Source: Yponomeuta sedellus (taxonomy: Eukaryota; Arthropoda; Insecta; Lepidoptera; Yponomeutidae). From it: a stretch of DNA of 64,000 bases. This document shows positions 59,488-64,000 of the stretch, in pieces. The notes below the pieces were generated by a model. That model was not told the origin of the DNA, ran no database searches, and worked only from the letters and a program-made list of their open reading frames with translations. A program made the translations under genes and the position numbers. The number at the start of each line of letters is the position of its first letter. Position 1 is the first letter of the stretch. Where the stretch lies: the NCBI GenBank assembly GCA_934045075.1, contig OW203751.1, forward strand, positions 885,501-949,500. Direction: 5' to 3'.

Positions 59488-59700
59488 ATACTATTATTTT
59501 AATATATACGTTTAGTGTATTATATGTGTAAGTATATAATAATGTGGAAGGTTGTCTTTTTCCTTTTTTTTTTTTTGCACGCCTGCCAAGTTTTCGTTCT
59601 ACCTCCTGCGGTTGACTAGTAGAAAATGCTTATGGCATTAAGTTCGCCGCATTGTACAATTTTATGGTGCAATAAAGTATTAATAATAATAATAAAAACT
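58452..59700 (+). pseudogene. LINE C-terminus and 3' UTR, split by a hAT-like element
   Basis: LKWLPIRDRRNLRILCTLYS, FISSSFCVSAVRLWNALPDN and SFKALAREHFLEKCYPKLP end an ORF at 58797. The 3' UTR continues to 58869, resumes at 59375 and ends in GGTGCAATAAAGTATTAATA plus an AATAATAAT tail. A TA run lies at 59440-59480. The N-terminal domains are absent. Confidence 0.8.
58870..59366. mobile_element. 497-bp hAT-like element with perfect 8-bp TSD
   Basis: ATGTATGG at 58862-58869 and 59367-59374 flanks ends TAGGAGTGGGTCGTTG / CAACGATCACGCCTA, which are imperfect inverted repeats. The interior is CpG-rich with repeated CGAACGAG/ACGGTCCTCG motifs and no transposase. Confidence 0.85.
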
Positions 59701-60007
59701 ATGATAACTTTTCTAATATACGTCCGATTTCAGTTTCGTAAAGATATTTGTAATCGTAGTGAAATTTCCCTTCTCATAAGCTAGTTTTCTGTCGTAACCC
59801 GGTAAAGGTTTGTGTATTATAGTATGAGAGTAGATAATGTAGTGTATGGCACTGTACATAACTTGGTCTTATAAATAACACTCGTGTTATGAAAACCCTT
59901 ATTATGCGAGAGTATCATAAACTACTATAAATAAACTTAAAGATGGGATGTAAAGTAATGGACTGTAATGGGACCTGAGTAACATATCGCCATCTCTTTC
60001 CCCCCAG

Positions 60008-60091
60008 TCGACGACGACGGACAAGCCGACTACGGAGAAAGAGCCGGAGATAAGGACTACGCCGGCGCCCTCGCCAGATAGACACGTCAAG
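60008..60091 (+). CDS. Asator: TTBK/Asator exon 13 (tail)
   Basis: Acceptor TCTTTCCCCCCAG, donor AAG|GTAAAC, 28 codons in phase 0: STTTDKPTTEKEPEIRTTPA, PSPDRHVK. Thr/Pro/Glu-rich, probably disordered. Confidence 0.78.
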
Positions 60092-60121
60092 GTAAACTTT
60101 GGAAAAAACTCGTTTTTTTAA

Positions 60122-60668
60122 TCATTCATTCATTCATTCATTCATTCATTCATTCATTCATTCATTCATTCATTCATTCATTCATTCATTCATTCATTCA
60201 TTCATTCATTCATTCATTCATTCATTCATTCATTCATTCATTCATTCATTCATTCATTCATTCATTCATTCATTCATTCATTCATTCATTCATTCATTCA
60301 TTCATTCATTCATTCATTCATTCATTCATTCATTCATTCATTCATTCATTCATTCATTCATTCATTCATTCATTCATTCATTCATTCATTCATTCATTCA
60401 TTCATTCATTCATTCATTCATTCATTCATTCATTTATTCACTCACTCACTCACTCACTCACTCACTCACTCACTCACACTCACTCACTCACTCACTCACT
60501 CACTCACTCACTCACTCACTCACTCACTCACTCACTCACTCACTCACTCACTCACTCACTCACTCACTCACTCACTCACTCACTCACTCACTCACTCACT
60601 CACTCACTCACTCACTCACTCACTCACTCACTCACTCACTCACTCACTCATTCATTCATTCATTCATT
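60122..60668. repeat. Compound CATT / CACT microsatellite
   Basis: About 78 CATT units (60122-60435), then about 52 CACT units with one slip at about 60476, then CATT again to 60668. It starts 30 bp after the exon 13 donor. The open frames through it are artefacts. Confidence 0.97.
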
Positions 60669-60965
60669 AATCCATTTGCCTTTTAGTATAAACAGGGTTA
60701 CAAATTAGGCCTAAAAAAACTGGAAATACTAGAAGGAGATTTAATTTGATTACAAGATGATTTAATAGGGTGTCAGTATGATTATTGTTGTATTTTTTTC
60801 TTGATGCAAGTGTTGTAATTGAAATTGAGTTTAAATCTTAATGTCACCCAAATATTTTAATGTGTTTTGTGTTATTTTCATCCAAATGCTCAATGTATGC
60901 CTTGTATATGAATAAAGCGTTATCTTATCTTATGTTATTGTAAAAGTAAAGCTGCACGCGTGTTA

Positions 60966-61320
60966 TCGTTATCAACCCTTGTATGTCCCCACTGCTGGGG
61001 CACGGATCTCTTCCTGCATCGCAGGAAGGTTAGGCCATACTCCACCACTGGGGCCAAGTCTGTGTTGGTGGAGGATTGTAAGACAGTGGCGGGCCTTACT
61101 GTCAGAAGTTATCAAGCAGCCCATGAGGCCTCTGACATGGCTTAACGAGTGCCATTACATGACAGCCGGCACCAACGGCTTAACGTGCCTTGCGAAGCAC
61201 GGAAGCGCTCGGAAAAAATGCCACAACCGGTAGTCACGAGATGGTCGCCCATCCAGTGTGAGGTACTGGATGAGCGACCATCTCGTGACTACCGGTTGTG
61301 GCATTTTTTCCAAGCGTTTC
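60966..61320 (-). mobile_element. 5S-type SINE with terminal foldback
   Basis: The - strand copy runs from the 3' end GGGTTGATAACG to the region of the 5S-like blocks. There the segment from AAAAAATGCCACAACCGGTA to about 61258 is repeated inverted (61266-61312), forming a ~45-bp-arm hairpin. Confidence 0.8.
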
Positions 61321-61374
61321 CGTGCTTTGCGCCCGTCGTTGCTTATGCCTAGTGATTGATTCTAATCACTCGTT

Positions 61375-61635
61375 GCTGTGTGGTGTCGGCCTAAATAATA
61401 GCACCAACACAATTCTTCCCGCGGGTGTCATAAAAGGCGACTAAGGGACACAAACCGGGGGGTGGGCGGCAGCGCCCCCTGCAGTACAATTCCACCGAAC
61501 TGCGATCCCGAACCCGCATGCCCAGCGTGGGGATTATGGGCATAACCCCCTATGATAGCGCAACGTGGCGCTCTTTAGGGGAGGGCTATGTCCAGCAGTG
61601 GACAAGTATAGCCTGACGACGATGACGACGCGGTT
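61375..61635 (+). mobile_element. LINE 3' end ('GACTAAGGGACACAAACC' family)
   Basis: Full 3' piece with CCGCGGGTGTCATAAAAGGC, GTCCAGCAGTGGACAAGTAT and a GACGACGATGACGACG tail. Confidence 0.8.
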
Positions 61636-61745
61636 CCGCTAGGCCACGAGCTATAAATATATAAACTTACAATTAAACTAAATTCTCGACCCAAGTGACA
61701 TCTTACCGCGCAACATTTTAACAGAACTCCGTAATTGTTTCGCAG

Positions 61746-61836
61746 GAGACCAGTTCGTCAGTGGTGACGGGCATGACTGAACCGGTGCCAAGGCCCGAGA
61801 GACAGTCCGTGCCCCCGTGCAAGGCTCCGGGGAAGA
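61746..61836 (+). CDS. Asator: TTBK/Asator exon 14 (tail)
   Basis: Acceptor TTGTTTCGCAG, donor AAGA|GTGAGT. It reads ETSSSVVTGMTEPVPRPERQ, SVPPCKAPGK and the first base of a Ser codon finished by exon 15. The exon end and donor are repeated three more times downstream. Confidence 0.78.
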
Positions 61837-62335
61837 GTGAGTATTCGTATAGCTTGCTTAGAGGGAGGAGGGGGAGTGGAGGGAGGGGGGGGGGAGGGTA
61901 GGAAGGAGATGGAAGAAGTATTTATAGGGAACTGGTTGCAAAATTATAGGTATAGTCTGTGCCTACGTGCAAGGCTTCGGGGAAGAGTGGGTATTTGTAT
62001 AGGTTATATTACAGGGAGGAGGGGGAGTGGAGGGAAGGGGGGAGGGTTGGAAGGAGATGGAATAAGTATTTATAGGGAACTGGTTGCAAGGTTATAGGTA
62101 TAGTCTGTGCCTACGTGCACGGCTCCGAGGAAGAGTGACTATTTGTATAGGTTATATTAGAGGGAGGAGGGGGTTTAGGGAGAGTCAGAAGGAGATGGAA
62201 GAAGTATTTATAGTGAACTGGTTGCAAGGTTTTAGGTATAATTTGTGCCTCTATGTAAGGCTTCGGCGAAGAGTGAGTATTTGTGTAGGCTGCTTAGAGC
62301 CGGGAGGGGGGTTGCAAGAGGGAGATTGAAAGAAA
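61800..62335 (+). repeat. ~148-bp tandem units made from the exon 14 end and donor
   Basis: Units begin near 61806 (the real exon), 61953, 62102 and 62237, each with GTGCAAGGCTCCGGGGAAGA or a variant, a donor-like site (GTGAGT, GTGGGT, GTGACT, GTGAGT), a GGGAGGAGGGGG purine tract and AAGTATTTATAGGGAACTGG. Confidence 0.9.
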
Positions 62336-62544
62336 GGAGACATTCAAATTGACCCGGAAACACAAAGTAAACAAGTGGGTGAACAAGGCAAATACACAAA
62401 ATTTTACGAAAAAAAAACACATGAGAAGAGGACGTGTGAGAGATATATGGAGTCGAAGAATATGGAATGTGGAAGATAGAGGAAGTTTTAGTAGTAATGG
62501 ATATAACTGTGCCGGCTCTAAGGCTGGGGAGATAGAATAAAATG

Positions 62545-63075
62545 TTGTGCGATTTGAGTCCATAACAATTAGTATCCCAAAACCAATCGTATTTGAGTAC
62601 ATAATACCAAGAATCCCGAAACCAATCATATTTGAGTCCATAATACCGAGAATCCCAAAACCATCAAATTAATTTTATTTCAACGCAAATAATTTACGTT
62701 TTGTTTGCTGAATGTCAATGTACAATGTAAATCGTGTTTGAGTCCATAATATCGAGAATCCCAAAACCAATGGTATTTAAGTCCATAATGCAAATCATCC
62801 TCAAACCAATCATATTCAATCAATTTTATTTAAACTCAAAGAATTTACATTTTGTTTGCTGAATGTCGATGTACCATGTAAATCGTATTTGAGTCCATAA
62901 TACCGATAATCTTCAAACCAATCAAATTCAATTAATTTTATTTCAACGTAAAAAAATTACATTCTATTTGCTGAACGTCAATGTACAATGTTAATCGTTT
63001 TTGAGTCCATAATACCATGAAGCCCAAACCCAATCGTATTTGAGTCCATTGTGCCAAGAATTCCAAAACCAATTG
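62545..63075 (+). repeat. Compound repeat before exon 15
   Basis: Short units TTTGAGTCCATAATACCGAG + AATCCCAAAACCAATC (about 10 copies) are interleaved with three copies of the CAACGTAAAG repeat (from about 62664, 62818 and 62931). The three look like a higher-order unit copied together. Confidence 0.8.
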
Positions 63076-63142
63076 GTCCTGTAGAACCTAGAAGAGTCCC
63101 TAACGCCGAGAAACCTAAACCCAACCGCGTCCGCCCTTGCAG

Positions 63143-63286
63143 GCGGCGGGCCCACACTGGCGCGCTTGCGCGTGGTGACGGCGCCGCCGACGTGCGTGCA
63201 GGACCTGGCGCTCGCCGCCGCCGGCGAGGGGAGTCCCCGCGTCGGGGACGTGGACAGCGTGCACTCCGACACGCACTTCAAGCGGG
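63143..63286 (+). CDS. Asator: TTBK/Asator exon 15 (tail; gene continues beyond)
   Basis: Acceptor CCGCCCTTGCAG, donor CGGG|GTGAGC. After completing Ser it reads GGPTLARLRVVTAPPTCVQD, LALAAAGEGSPRVGDVDSVH and SDTHFKR, leaving one base. No stop codon, so the gene runs on past this exon. Very GC-rich. Confidence 0.78.
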
Positions 63287-63328
63287 GTGAGCCACAATAC
63301 TAGATTGTTAACCGAGGGTTAAAGAAGC

Positions 63329-63653
63329 AATCCGCTAATTGACACTCTTTTCAAGTAAGTCTTAAACGGTAAATAACTCTTCCATTAGACCAAAAAATAT
63401 TTTAGTTTATTTTTTGAGGATTGAAAAGCAACATAAAACGGTTTGAAGTCCAAAAAATTGTAAACAAAGTTTGACATTAAATTTTCTGTAAGTGATCTCT
63501 GAGCATAGTGAAATAACAACAACGCAACCATTATTTTATCGAATTTATATCGAAAATATACAAATTATCATTATTGCATTGTTCGAGAATGAAAAACACG
63601 TCAATAAAGATCCCGGGAAGTTGTGGATTCGTGTACCCAGTAAAATTAACGAG
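63329..63653 (+). mobile_element. THAP-remnant DNA transposon (copy 3, 3' truncated)
   Basis: It begins AATCCGCTAATTGACACTCT 43 bp after the exon 15 donor, in the orientation opposite to copies 1 and 2. On the + strand it reaches KHVNKDPGKLWIRVPSKIN, the middle of the THAP domain, then ends in unrelated sequence. Confidence 0.75.
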
Positions 63654-63831
63654 TTATTATTACTATTCGAGAATTAAGAGATTATTTATCGGTCTTGTTA
63701 ACTTTATAAGTTTTAATAGGCTATGTAACAAGCCTGCGAAACAATTAGTGTCAAGCTAATTTAGCCTAGGATTATATGTACTGGGTTGTAAACATACTGG
63801 TACTTAATTAAAGAAAGAAATTTTGAAACTG

Positions 63832-64000
63832 AACTGAATCAAACATGTAACTAACGTTTTAACGTTAGTTACATGTTTGATTCAGTTTACGTATCACATT
63901 ATCTTACGTTTTTATTTATAAAAACGTAAGATAATGTGATACGTAAAATGACGTAATACGTAAAATAACGTAATACGTAAAATGACGTAATATGTAAAAT
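63832..64000. repeat. Two adjacent perfect hairpins and a short tandem repeat
   Basis: Arms of 27 bp at 63832-63858/63861-63887 (loop TT) and 27 bp at 63888-63914/63919-63945 (loop TTTA). TAAAATGACGTAATACG-type units of about 17 bp then run to the window edge. Probably part of an inverted-repeat transposon cut by the window end. Confidence 0.9.

Noticed and set aside
60099..60686. 195-codon HSFI/HSLT-repeat ORF
   Set aside because: Microsatellite translation; the real coding exon here (60008-60091) is in another context and ends before it.
61837..62329. Gly/Arg-rich ORFs after exon 14
   Set aside because: They arise from purine-rich tandem copies of the exon 14 edge; reading through from exon 14 meets a stop quickly.

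Overview
The window looks like insect nuclear DNA, most likely from a moth or butterfly: AT-rich, intron-containing, and packed with short retroposons, LINE 3' ends and small inverted-repeat transposons of lepidopteran type. No bacterial or organellar features are present. The species cannot be named from the sequence.

The one clear multi-exon gene is on the + strand: a tau-tubulin kinase (TTBK family; Asator in Drosophila). Fifteen exons lie between 30707 and 63286, with splice phases that agree at all 14 junctions. Exons 1-4 give a basic, Ser/Pro-rich N-terminal leader and a good internal Met. Exons 5-10 encode the CK1-like kinase domain. Exons 11-15 encode a low-complexity Thr/Pro/Ser-rich tail. 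The gene is open at both ends: the exon with the first Met and the exons after 63286 were not found. A CpG-rich, repeat-poor segment at 16440-16893 with promoter-like motifs is a candidate upstream promoter, unproven. On the - strand at 29277-29993 lies an intronless USF-type bHLH-zipper reading frame broken by one in-frame stop.

Layout: 1-2160, pentanucleotide satellite between two inverted copies of a CAGTCTGG-rich repeat; 2160-19100, mostly anonymous AT-rich DNA with SINEs, LINE remnants and small DNA transposons; 19110-21530, mariner fragment and two hAT-like elements; 22267-25030, a 5'-truncated dead LINE sitting inside a SINE; 25787-27636, an uninterrupted 1.85-kb AAAT array; 29.3-30.0 kb, the USF-like frame; 30.7-63.3 kb, the TTBK gene with introns full of insertions; 63.3-64 kb, a THAP-type transposon end and two hairpins.

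The most interesting observations are: (1) an approximately 350-bp retroposon with about 18 copies whose 5' part resembles the internal promoter region of 5S rRNA, suggesting a 5S-derived SINE; (2) repeated 'echoes' of TTBK exon edges, some with their 5' splice sites, in the following introns (exons 4, 6, 9 and 14), including an array of about 17 copies after exon 9; (3) several THAP-domain transposon fragments, one interrupting that array with an 8-bp target duplication; (4) many elements whose target-site duplications and nesting order can be read directly. All similarity statements come from reading the sequence and from memory of the families; no database search was run.
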